From contig JALEVB010000084.1 of assembly GCA_022780745.1 (NCBI GenBank), forward strand, positions 1 to 53,560: a DNA stretch of 53,560 nucleotides, read 5' to 3'. A program made the position numbers and the translations under genes. The notes beneath the pieces are model-generated. The model was not told the DNA's origin. It saw only the letters and a program-made list of their open reading frames with translations, and ran no database searches. Positions 1-6,350 of the stretch are shown here, piece by piece (position 1 is the first letter of the stretch; every line of letters begins with the position of its first letter). Origin of the DNA: Erysipelotrichaceae bacterium. Lineage in GTDB: Bacteria; Bacillota_I; Bacilli_A; Erysipelotrichales; Erysipelotrichaceae.

Positions 1-1
1 T

Positions 2-91
2 CTAAATGATAAACAAAGACAGATATATATCGAGCAATTGGATGATGATAGTAAAGAAATGATTATAAAGATGTTAGATAACAGTATATAA
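2..91 (+). CDS. C-terminal end of an unidentified gene
   Basis: An open frame enters from the left edge and ends at TAA 89-91 after 29 codons. The visible residues are charged and probably helical (it ends MIIKMLDNSI). This is too little to assign a family. Its stop codon lies inside the left arm of the inverted repeat upstream of the GntR gene, so the two genes are tightly spaced. The frame could be spurious, but no stop interrupts it and the base use looks coding. Confidence 0.4.
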   Translation, partial: LNDKQRQIYIEQLDDDSKEMIIKMLDNSI

Positions 92-125
92 CAGTTGACA
101 GCTGTTATATACTGTTATATACTGT
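78..125. promoter_or_regulatory. Promoter embedded in operator-like repeats for the GntR-ABC operon
   Basis: A near-consensus promoter has TTGACA at 95-100, a 17-base spacer and TATACT at 118-123. It sits inside a perfect 17-base inverted repeat (arms 78-94 and 102-118, 7-base spacer holding the -35). The right half, CTGTTATATACTGT, recurs 10 bases further on (102-115 and 112-125), one helical turn apart. GntR regulators of the YtrA type commonly repress their own ABC operon, so these are the expected operators; binding is inferred. Confidence 0.8.
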
Positions 126-144
126 TTACACAAGGAGGTAATAT

Positions 145-516
145 ATGAAGATCATTATTAACAATACATCTATGACACCTATCTATGAACAAATTATTGA
201 TCAGATAAAGAAGATGATCGTAAAAGGTGAATTGAAAGAGAATGATAGTCTACCTTCAGTAAGATCTTTATCGAATGAATTAAAAATTAGTGCATTAACA
301 GTTAAAAAGGCGTACGACTTTTTAGAAAATGAAGGATATATCCAAACAGTTCATGGTAAAGGTAGCTATATTAAAAGTATTAATCACGATATCTTGAGTG
401 AAAATATCAAGCTGGAGTTTCAACAAACATTGGAACAAGCTATTTCAAAAGCGAAGAGTGAAGGATTAAGCATTGAAGAAATCAAAGAGCTATTTATGCT
501 TGTATTGGAGGATTAA
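145..516 (+). CDS. GntR-family (YtrA-type) transcriptional regulator
   Basis: A 123-residue DNA-binding repressor of the short YtrA subfamily. The N-terminal winged helix spans about residues 8-75 (PIYEQIIDQIKKMIVKGEL, then LPSVRSLSNELKISALTVKKAYDFLE and the wing motif HGKGSYI). Only a short helical tail follows, with no large effector domain, which is typical for the subfamily. A strong AAGGAGGT at 132-139 fixes the start. The stop TAA abuts the ATG of the ABC ATPase gene. It probably controls its own operon through the repeats at 78-125; the inducer is unknown. Confidence 0.9.
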   Translation: MKIIINNTSMTPIYEQIIDQIKKMIVKGELKENDSLPSVRSLSNELKISALTVKKAYDFLENEGYIQTVHGKGSYIKSINHDILSENIKLEFQQTLEQAISKAKSEGLSIEEIKELFMLVLED

Positions 517-1362
517 ATGATTCAGATAAAAAATATTAAAAAAAGTTATCAGGACTTTTTATTAGATTGTAGTTTAACAATTGAAAAAGGAAGTGTTACT
601 GGTATTATTGGTAAAAATGGAGCAGGTAAAAGTACTTTATATAAAGCAATCTTAAATCTTATTAATATCGATAGTGGTAATATTTTAGTATTCAATAAAG
701 ATATTAAAGAACTAGATGTTAAGGATAAAGCTGATATTGGGGTAGTATTAGCTGATTCGTTCTTTAGTTCATATCTCAATATCAAAGATATTAGAAAAAT
801 CATGATGGATTCATATGAAACATTTGATGTTACATTTTTTGATAAGAAAGTAAATGAATTTGAATTACCAGTAAATAAAGCCATTAAGAGTTTTTCTTTT
901 GGGATGAAAGCCAAATTAAAAATGTTATGTGCGTTAAGTCATAATGCAAAAATATTACTGCTGGATGAACCAACACTAGGATTAGATGTCATAGCCCGTG
1001 ATGAAATATTGGAATTATTGAGAGAATATATGGCAAAAGCTAGTGATAATACTATTATGATAAGTTCACATATTGCATCTGATCTAGAAAGTCTATGTGA
1101 TGATATTTATATGATCGATGATGGCAAGATCATCTTACACGAAGATACAGATGTATTATTATCTAATTATGCGATATTAAAAGTTGATGATCAAACCTAT
1201 GAAAGTATTGATAAAAATTATATTTATAAGGTTAAAAAAGAGGATTATGGTTATGCATTATTGACTAATCAGAAACAATTTTATTATGAAAACTATCCAA
1301 AGATCGTTATTCAAAATTGCAGTATTGATGATGTTATTTATATGATGATCAAAGGAAAATAG
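517..1362 (+). CDS. ABC transporter ATP-binding protein (YtrB-like)
   Basis: A 281-residue ABC ATPase that would energise the membrane protein encoded just downstream. Walker A is GKNGAGKST near residue 33, Walker B is ILLLDEPTLGLD near residue 146, and the H-loop is SSHIASD. The signature is degenerate: SFSFGMKAK replaces LSGGQ, as is common in ABC-2 exporters of this type. About 70 further residues form a C-terminal extension. The gene starts on the base after the GntR stop, with GGAG upstream. YtrA-linked ABC systems answer cell-envelope stress or antimicrobial peptides in other Firmicutes; the substrate here cannot be read. Confidence 0.93.
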   Translation: MIQIKNIKKSYQDFLLDCSLTIEKGSVTGIIGKNGAGKSTLYKAILNLINIDSGNILVFNKDIKELDVKDKADIGVVLADSFFSSYLNIKDIRKIMMDSYETFDVTFFDKKVNEFELPVNKAIKSFSFGMKAKLKMLCALSHNAKILLLDEPTLGLDVIARDEILELLREYMAKASDNTIMISSHIASDLESLCDDIYMIDDGKIILHEDTDVLLSNYAILKVDDQTYESIDKNYIYKVKKEDYGYALLTNQKQFYYENYPKIVIQNCSIDDVIYMMIKGK

Positions 1363-1372
1363 GAGATTAAAT

Positions 1373-1981
1373 ATGAAAGGACTATTAACAAAAGATCTTA
1401 GAATAATATTATTACAGAAAAATACTTTCTTTATTATGATCATTGCATCATTATGCATGATCAATGTTTCATTGCATACGATGGTGATGTTTGTATGTTA
1501 TATGTTATGTGGGTTAGCTATTGGTACATTAAGTTATGATGATTTTGATAATGGAATGCCTTATATCTTATGTTTGCCAATTACTAAGAAAAAATATATT
1601 GATGAAAAATTCTTATTGGTATTTTTTACTACTTTATTAGGCTTTATTTTAGCTCAAATGATTGGGTATATATATCTATTTATTAATAATAATTTCAATA
1701 TTGAATTCTTTATTGAGAGTTTAGTATTATTGCCATTGATGTATCTGATCATAACGATTCAAATACCAATAAGACTTAAATTTGGACAAGAAAAAAGTCG
1801 AATCATCAATATCTTTAGTATGATCATCATTGTTGTAACAGGTACTTTGATCATTGAAGCTTTTGCAAAAATTGAAGTTTTAGCTCGATCTATTGAAATT
1901 ATATATTTTATATTATTATTAATTGCGATATTTATTATTTATAAAATCAGTATTAAAATTATATCCTCTAAACAATTTTAG
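1373..1981 (+). CDS. ABC-2 type membrane permease
   Basis: A 202-residue membrane protein with about six hydrophobic segments. It starts MKGLLTKDLRIILLQKN, the amphipathic entry typical of ABC-2 permeases, and has the motif GTLSYDDFDNGMPYILCLPITKKKYI near residues 58-83, shared by the ABC-2 family of small Firmicute exporters. It follows the ATPase after 10 bases with its own AGGAG-like site, so the two should form one transporter. No substrate-binding lipoprotein is present, which fits an exporter or sensor. The substrate is unknown. Confidence 0.85.
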   Translation: MKGLLTKDLRIILLQKNTFFIMIIASLCMINVSLHTMVMFVCYMLCGLAIGTLSYDDFDNGMPYILCLPITKKKYIDEKFLLVFFTTLLGFILAQMIGYIYLFINNNFNIEFFIESLVLLPLMYLIITIQIPIRLKFGQEKSRIINIFSMIIIVVTGTLIIEAFAKIEVLARSIEIIYFILLLIAIFIIYKISIKIISSKQF

Positions 1982-1990
1982 GAGGTTAAG

Positions 1991-2500
1991 ATGATTTTAG
2001 AAACTAGTAGACTATATTTAAGAGAATTAAATGATGATGATTTTGACGCTTTATGTAAGATCATGCAGGATGAAAAAACGATGTATGCCTATGAAGGAGC
2101 TTTTAGTGATGATGAAGTACAGCAATGGCTTGAAAGACAATATATGCGTTATGATAAATATGGTTTTGGATTATGGGCGGTAGTACTAAAAGAAAATAAT
2201 GAAGTAATAGGACAATGTGGACTTACTATGCAGCCATGGAAAGATCAAGAAGTACTAGAAGTAGGATATCTATTTAATAGAAATTATTGGCATCATGGCT
2301 ATGCTAGTGAAGCAGCTAAAGCTTGTATGGAATATGCTTTTGAAAAACTGCATGCCAATGAGGTTTGTTCAATTATTCGAGATACTAATATTGCCAGTCA
2401 GAATGTAGCACTTAGAAATGGTATGAAGATTCATGATCAATGGGTCAAACATTATCGTAATGTTGATATGTTGCATTATCGATATGTGGCTTATAAATAG
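1991..2500 (+). CDS. GNAT-family N-acetyltransferase (RimJ/RimL-like)
   Basis: A 169-residue acetyltransferase of the GNAT fold, transferring acetyl from acetyl-CoA to an amine. It starts ILETSRLYLRELNDDDFDAL, the usual RimJ/RimL opening. Around residues 76-110 are a catalytic-core strand and the acetyl-CoA pocket (IGQCGLTMQPW, then EVGYLFNRNYWHHGYASEA). The NIASQNVALRNGMK segment near residues 134-147 is typical. AGGAGG lies just before the ATG and the gap to the permease gene is 9 bases, so it likely shares the GntR operon. It could acetylate a ribosomal protein or a small molecule; the sequence does not decide. Confidence 0.88.
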   Translation: MILETSRLYLRELNDDDFDALCKIMQDEKTMYAYEGAFSDDEVQQWLERQYMRYDKYGFGLWAVVLKENNEVIGQCGLTMQPWKDQEVLEVGYLFNRNYWHHGYASEAAKACMEYAFEKLHANEVCSIIRDTNIASQNVALRNGMKIHDQWVKHYRNVDMLHYRYVAYK

Positions 2501-2525
2501 TTCTACTAATAGTAGAGATGAATTC

Positions 2526-2539
2526 CACAACCAGTTGTG
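2526..2539. other. Small stem-loop after the acetyltransferase gene
   Basis: CACAAC-CA-GTTGTG forms a short perfect hairpin, preceded by the self-complementary CTACTAATAGTAG at 2503-2515. There is no T-run, so it is not a standard intrinsic terminator. It may protect the 3' end of the upstream transcript or mark its border. Confidence 0.35.
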
Positions 2540-2606
2540 AGCTTCAACTGTCATTATCTTCATAAATGATCATTAGTTACTTATCATTATGCATGAGGTG
2601 ATAAGA

Positions 2607-2696
2607 ATGTATTATTACAAAGAAGAGTATGATCATGATAGATTGATTGAAGAGTATTATATTTGCATGTTGAGAAGTTTAGAAAGAAGGGACTAA
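2607..2696 (+). CDS. Small ORF of 29 residues ahead of the XRE gene
   Basis: An ATG at 2607 has GAGGTG six bases upstream. The frame reads MYYYKEEYDHDRLIEEYYIC and runs on to end in ERRD, stopping one base before the ATG of the XRE regulator. The product is very rich in Tyr, Glu, Asp and Arg and has no signal peptide or membrane segment. Good ribosome-binding spacing and near-overlap with the next gene suggest real, possibly coupled translation. I recognise no family. Confidence 0.5.
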   Translation: MYYYKEEYDHDRLIEEYYICMLRSLERRD

Positions 2697-2697
2697 T

Positions 2698-3192
2698 ATG
2701 AAGACAATAGGACAAAAAATAGCTGAAAAAAGAAAACAAATGCATCTAACACAAGAAGAATTAGCATTTAAGCTTAATGTTAGTCCTCAAGCTGTTAGCA
2801 AGTGGGAGAATGATCTTAGTATTCCAGATGTTACTTTATTAATTGCTTTATCTGATCTGTTTAATATTTCTTTAGATGAATTGATTAGAGAAAAACAGAA
2901 TCTACCTGTTACAACTTTAGTTGAACAAGAAAATAAGAAACCGCTGGAAAAGATGTTATTAAAGATCATTGTTAATTCTAAAGATGGAGATAAGGTTAAA
3001 GTCAATCTGCCTGTTCAGTTAATTAAACTAGGTATCAATATCAGCAAATGTATGCCCGAGATCAATGGCAATGATGCACTAAAGGATATTGACTTTGATC
3101 AGATATTTAATATGATTGAAAATGGTGTTATTGGTAAAATAGTAGAAGTTGAAAGTAGTGATGGTGATATTGTTGAGATCTATGTCGAATGA
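2698..3192 (+). CDS. XRE-family regulator with C-terminal SHOCT-like domain
   Basis: A 164-residue cytoplasmic regulator. Residues 4-58 form a Cro/C1 helix-turn-helix (GQKIAEKRKQMHLTQEELAFKL, then SPQAVSKWENDLSIPD). After a linker, residues 85-164 resemble the SHOCT-like domain seen beside YvlB/DUF4097 proteins: KDGDKVKVNLPVQLIKLG, a middle helix pair, and GKIVEVESSDGDIVEIYVE at the end. The start has AGAAGG upstream. Its stop overlaps the next start by four bases (ATGA), and that small protein has the same kind of domain, so the two probably act together. Target genes are unknown. Confidence 0.85.
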   Translation: MKTIGQKIAEKRKQMHLTQEELAFKLNVSPQAVSKWENDLSIPDVTLLIALSDLFNISLDELIREKQNLPVTTLVEQENKKPLEKMLLKIIVNSKDGDKVKVNLPVQLIKLGINISKCMPEINGNDALKDIDFDQIFNMIENGVIGKIVEVESSDGDIVEIYVE

Positions 3193-3440
3193 GAATACAA
3201 ATCTTTGAGCATGATAGTAATCGTATGATTGATCTTACTATTCCTAATTTCCTATTATTTTCAAAATTAGGAAAAGTGATCATGTACAAGATGCTTACTA
3301 GTAATAGTAATGTTGACTATCCTATGGTTCAATTCAATACTTTATGCTGCTATTTAGATCAGGTAAAAAATGATTTTAAAGGATTAAAACTTGTTGAAAT
3401 AGATACCCATGATAATGATCATATCTGTATTACACTATAA
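3189..3440 (+). CDS. Small protein related to SHOCT-like domain proteins
   Basis: An 83-residue protein with the layout of the domain at the end of the upstream regulator: DLTIPNFLLFSKLGK in place of VNLPVQLIKLG, a helix pair, and a closing strand LVEIDTHDNDHICITL. It overlaps the regulator gene by four bases (ATGA), so translation is likely coupled. It has no helix-turn-helix, signal peptide or membrane segment. It may be a partner or antagonist of the regulator; that is inference from the shared domain and the overlap. A terminator follows directly. Confidence 0.6.
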   Translation: MRIQIFEHDSNRMIDLTIPNFLLFSKLGKVIMYKMLTSNSNVDYPMVQFNTLCCYLDQVKNDFKGLKLVEIDTHDNDHICITL

Positions 3441-3461
3441 AGCCATTATTTGGCTTTTTTT
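3439..3461 (+). terminator. Rho-independent terminator after the XRE pair
   Basis: AAAGCCA (3439-3445) pairs with TGGCTTT (3451-3457) around a five-base loop and runs into a T tract. The left arm starts inside the stop codon of the upstream gene. Confidence 0.85.
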
Positions 3462-3510
3462 ATTGCAATAATTTTTATAATATCTTATTGTTGAAATCAG
3501 AGGTGATGAT

Positions 3511-4248
3511 ATGGATGAATTATTGTATCAAATGATATTTAAGCGTAAATCTTTTCATATTATGAAAAGCGATTTATTAATAACTAATGATGAAATCAAT
3601 GAAATTTACCAGATATATGAAGAACTTATACCTTTATATGATGATATCAGAACCAGGATAAAAATCGTTGAGATAGAAAAAACCAATTGTCCTAGAGGAC
3701 AGTATTGTATCTTATTTTATAGTGAAGTTAAAGAAGGTTATGAAGCTAATATCGGCTATTTAGGACAACAGATAGATCTATATTTAGCATCTAAAAATAT
3801 TGGAACATGCTGGTATGGGATTGGTAGAACAAATATGATGTTGGAAGATATGGTATTTGTAATCATGATGACTATGCAAAAACAGCAGGAAAAGATGTTT
3901 AGAAAGGATATGTTTAAAAGTAAAAGAAAAGATATCAAAGATATCTGGCAAAATGATCATTATTTGGATATCGCTAATATTGTCAGATTTGCTCCAAGTT
4001 CTTGTAATACTCAGCCTTGGTTTGTTGAAGCCAAAAGCAATAATTTACTAGTATTTCGTACTAAAGGAAAAAAAGGAATAATTCCTAAAGATAAGCTATC
4101 ATATTATAATCGTATTGATATGGGCATATTTCTTTTGATACTGGAATTATGTTTGAAACATGGAAATTATCAGTATATTCGTACTTTATATCTAGATAAT
4201 GATGACGATGTTAAGCTAAGGTTTGCTAATTATGAAATATTGAATTAA
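3511..4248 (+). CDS. Nitroreductase-like protein (TM1586 type)
   Basis: A 245-residue protein resembling the duplicated TM1586-type nitroreductase fold, which binds FMN and reduces nitro or quinone compounds with NAD(P)H in characterised relatives. The first half opens with an FMN-contact-like FKRKSFH near residues 11-17 and has ANIGYLGQQIDLYLASKNIGTCWYG near residues 78-102. The second half has the typical FAPSSCNTQPW near residues 157-167 and RIDMGIFLLILEL near residues 196-208. It stands alone, after a terminator, with AGGTGAT ahead of the ATG. The physiological substrate is not visible. Confidence 0.8.
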   Translation: MDELLYQMIFKRKSFHIMKSDLLITNDEINEIYQIYEELIPLYDDIRTRIKIVEIEKTNCPRGQYCILFYSEVKEGYEANIGYLGQQIDLYLASKNIGTCWYGIGRTNMMLEDMVFVIMMTMQKQQEKMFRKDMFKSKRKDIKDIWQNDHYLDIANIVRFAPSSCNTQPWFVEAKSNNLLVFRTKGKKGIIPKDKLSYYNRIDMGIFLLILELCLKHGNYQYIRTLYLDNDDDVKLRFANYEILN

Positions 4249-4299
4249 AAAATAATTGATGATAAAATGGCATTGTAGTTTTAAAAATGGGGTAGTAAT

Positions 4300-4917
4300 G
4301 TGAGCAGTATTAAGTTAATATCCTTAGACCTGGATTTTGCAAGGTCAAACAACAAACAGATAGGCATTTTAGTAGGAAATGATACTATTGATAATGTGCT
4401 ATCTATCTTGCCAGATAATGATAATATTAGATATATCATCCTTTCTAATGGAACTTTGATCTATGATATTAGAAAAGATCAGGTAGTATATGATATAGCT
4501 ATTGGTAATGATGAGGTCTTAAATTATCTTGAATTAGTAAAAAAAGAGGAAGTACTAGTTCAAGCAATTACTTACAATGAAATCATCCAGGAAAGAAAAG
4601 ATGATATAGATTATTTTAATATGCCTGAAAAGAGCATTAATAAAAAGATCAGATATATAGATGATATTATTGCATATTTAGAACGTAATGGTGATGTGGT
4701 TTATCAGATCAATATATATCATCATACGATCATTGGATGTAAGCGTAATCGTCAGCGCTTAACATCACTAGGTTTAAATGTAATATCTAGTGATAAAACT
4801 ACTATTGAATGTACTAAAAAAACACTTGGTTATAAAAAAATATGTAAAATGTTGAAGGTTGATCCTGAAGATATCTTTGTTATTAGTGATGAAGCTTTAG
4901 TGAACAACAATAGTTAA
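4300..4917 (+). CDS. Degenerate Cof-type HAD-like protein
   Basis: A 205-residue protein with a GTG start (GGGGT six bases upstream). It looks like a shortened Cof/HAD phosphatase. LISLDLDFARSN keeps the two aspartates of motif I (DxD) but lacks the usual DGT. Motif II may survive as ILSNGTLIYD. The end KKICKMLKVDPEDIFVISDEALVNNNS matches the Cof C-terminus, but motif IV, normally GDxxND, is broken, and the protein stops about 60 residues short of family length. It is probably a decayed enzyme or a non-catalytic derivative. It is followed by its own terminator. Confidence is good for the fold and low for any activity. Confidence 0.6.
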   Translation: MSSIKLISLDLDFARSNNKQIGILVGNDTIDNVLSILPDNDNIRYIILSNGTLIYDIRKDQVVYDIAIGNDEVLNYLELVKKEEVLVQAITYNEIIQERKDDIDYFNMPEKSINKKIRYIDDIIAYLERNGDVVYQINIYHHTIIGCKRNRQRLTSLGLNVISSDKTTIECTKKTLGYKKICKMLKVDPEDIFVISDEALVNNNS

Positions 4918-4923
4918 AGTATA

Positions 4924-4954
4924 AAATCCTATTTTGTAACAAATAGGATTTTTT
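4924..4954 (+). terminator. Rho-independent terminator after the HAD-like gene
   Basis: An 11-base perfect stem, AAATCCTATTT (4924-4934) with AAATAGGATTT (4941-4951), has a six-base loop and continues into a T run. Confidence 0.9.
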
Positions 4955-4962
4955 AACAATGT

Positions 4963-4991
4963 TTGACTAGTGTTATTTAACAATTTATAAT
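4963..4991 (+). promoter_or_regulatory. Sigma-A type promoter of the adenosine deaminase gene
   Basis: TTGACT at 4963-4968, a 17-base spacer and TATAAT at 4986-4991. Transcription would start near 4998, leaving a leader of about 28 bases with AGGGGAGG. That is too short for a purine riboswitch. Confidence 0.8.
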
Positions 4992-5025
4992 TTATATGTT
5001 GAAAAGAATTAGGGGAGGATAATTG

Positions 5026-6009
5026 ATGAACAGCGCTAAAGTTGATTTACACTTACATTTAGATGGATCTTTATATATGCCTTGGGCATATAAAAAAGCT
5101 TTGGAAAGAAAAGTAATTAGTGAAGATTGTACTTTTGAAGAGTATTACTGGAGTTATTTTAGTACAGAGTATAAAACTAGAGAAGAAGGATTCAAACGTT
5201 TTGAAATTCCTATTTCAATTTTGCAGCATTATGAAGATCTAAGTGATGCTACATATACATTGATCGAATTATTAGCTAAACAGGGATTAATATATGCTGA
5301 AATCAGATTTGCTCCAAGTCAACACTGTAAAGCTGGATTGACACAAAAAGAAGCTGTAGAAGCTGTTATGGATGGTGTAAAAAGAGCTAAGAAAGTATTT
5401 GATATTGAAATTGGTATCATCAACTGTTTAATGCATAAAGGTGAAAATGCCTTATTCAATATGGATGACAATATGGAAACAGTTATGGTTACCAAAGAAT
5501 TATTAGGTGATATTGTTGTTGGATTAGATTTAGCTGGATATGAAAACAATGGTGAATTTACTTTATATGAGCCATTATTTAAAAAAGCACATGAACTAAA
5601 TATTCCATATACGATCCATGCTGGTGAAATGGGAGAAGGAAAACATGTTCATGATGCAATTATGATGAAAGCTTCACGTATTGGCCATGGTGTTAACTGT
5701 GTTCAGGATGAGAAATGGTTAAAAGAAGTTGTAGATACTCAAATTCCATTAGAAGTTTGCTTATCTAGTAATGTAAAAAAAGATCATAATTATGCTGCTC
5801 ATCCAATTCGTCAATTATTGGCTGCAAATGCAAAGGTAACTATTAATACTGATAATCTGATCTTTGCTCAAACTAATCTGCAAAATGAACATAATCAGTT
5901 AATGGCATTAGGTGTTAGTGAAGAGCAGTTGTTACAGTGTACTAAAAATGCAATTGATGCAGCTTTCTGTTCACAAGAAGTAAAAGAAAAGCTTTATAAA
6001 AAATTATAA
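5026..6009 (+). CDS. add: Adenosine deaminase
   Basis: A 327-residue cytosolic enzyme converting adenosine to inosine and ammonia in purine salvage. The zinc and catalytic motifs are all present: KVDLHLHLDGSL at the N-terminus, HAGE near residue 200, RIGHGVN near residue 220, LEVCLSSNV, and TINTDN near residue 285. Length is normal for bacterial Add. I chose ATG 5026, seven bases after AGGGGAGG; a TTG three bases earlier is possible but worse spaced. It is a single-gene unit with a strong promoter (4963-4991) and terminator (6007-6037). It could favour another aminopurine, but the motif set is that of adenosine deaminase. Confidence 0.93.
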   Translation: MNSAKVDLHLHLDGSLYMPWAYKKALERKVISEDCTFEEYYWSYFSTEYKTREEGFKRFEIPISILQHYEDLSDATYTLIELLAKQGLIYAEIRFAPSQHCKAGLTQKEAVEAVMDGVKRAKKVFDIEIGIINCLMHKGENALFNMDDNMETVMVTKELLGDIVVGLDLAGYENNGEFTLYEPLFKKAHELNIPYTIHAGEMGEGKHVHDAIMMKASRIGHGVNCVQDEKWLKEVVDTQIPLEVCLSSNVKKDHNYAAHPIRQLLAANAKVTINTDNLIFAQTNLQNEHNQLMALGVSEEQLLQCTKNAIDAAFCSQEVKEKLYKKL

Positions 6010-6037
6010 TTGGAATTAAAAACTCCAATTATTTTTT
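6007..6037 (+). terminator. Terminator of add
   Basis: TAATTGGA (6007-6014, including the stop codon) pairs with TCCAATTA (6024-6031), followed by TTTTTT. Confidence 0.85.
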
Positions 6038-6040
6038 ATA

Positions 6041-6069
6041 TAAAATAAAAACCCCATTTGATAATGGGG
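6041..6069 (-). terminator. Terminator of the tRNA-His gene
   Basis: Read on the minus strand, CCCCATT (complement of 6063-6069) pairs with AATGGGG (complement of 6052-6058) around a four-base loop and is followed by TTTTTATTTTA. It lies 14 bases downstream of the tRNA 3' end. Confidence 0.85.
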
Positions 6070-6082
6070 ATATTTTTTAAAA

Positions 6083-6160
6083 TGGGGCGATTGACGAGAC
6101 TCGAACTCGCGAATGCTAGAGCCACAATCTAGTGTGTTAACCAACTTCACCACAACCGCC
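6083..6160 (-). tRNA. tRNA-His (anticodon GTG)
   Basis: The minus strand folds as a tRNA. The acceptor stem GCGGTTG pairs with CAATCGC with one wobble, and the anticodon stem is CTAGA/TCTAG around the loop TTGTGGC, giving anticodon GTG. The T arm contains GTTCGAG. An extra G at position -1 faces discriminator C73, the identity mark of tRNA-His, and CCA is encoded. It stands alone with its own promoter and terminator. Confidence 0.96.
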
Positions 6161-6171
6161 ATAGCCCTATC

Positions 6172-6200
6172 ATATTACCATGTTAATGGAAAAAAGTAAA
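6172..6200 (-). promoter_or_regulatory. Probable promoter of tRNA-His
   Basis: On the minus strand TTTACT (complement of 6195-6200) and TAATAT (complement of 6172-6177) are 17 bases apart. The -10 element ends 11 bases from the tRNA 5' end, which suits a stable-RNA promoter. Confidence 0.55.
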
Positions 6201-6304
6201 CACTTTATTAACAAAAAATTTTTGAGAAATTTTTAAGGATTTTTGAAATCATCTGCATATTTAGATTATGAACAAGGAATTGTATAAAGATTTTGTGATA
6301 GTAG

Positions 6305-6350
6305 AAAGGAGAATCAATTCCCCTTCATGATGAAGGAATCTTGAGAAAAA
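6305..6350 (+). promoter_or_regulatory. Structured leader before the pilus operon
   Basis: A good Shine-Dalgarno-like AAAGGAGA (6305-6312) lies 38 bases before the pilin ATG (6351), too far for normal use. In between, CCTTC (6322-6326) can pair with GAAGG (6332-6336), extended by ATT (6317-6319) with AAT (6337-6339). This hairpin buries the nearer GAAGGAA site. ATG 6327 opens a five-codon frame (MMKES) ending at TGA 6342-6344. That TGA is also an in-frame stop for the pilin, so the pilin cannot start earlier than 6351. The arrangement suggests translational control. Confidence 0.45.

Noticed and set aside
549-914. A 121-codon open frame on the minus strand inside the ABC ATPase gene
   Set aside because: It is antisense to a gene with clear Walker motifs, has serine- and leucine-rich composition typical of a shadow frame, and lacks a ribosome site.
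4998-5025. Possible purine riboswitch ahead of adenosine deaminase
   Set aside because: The mapped-looking promoter leaves only about 28 bases of leader, far too short for the aptamer, and no conserved core is visible.
5023-5025. TTG start for adenosine deaminase
   Set aside because: The ATG three bases later has better spacing from AGGGGAGG and is the stronger start codon.
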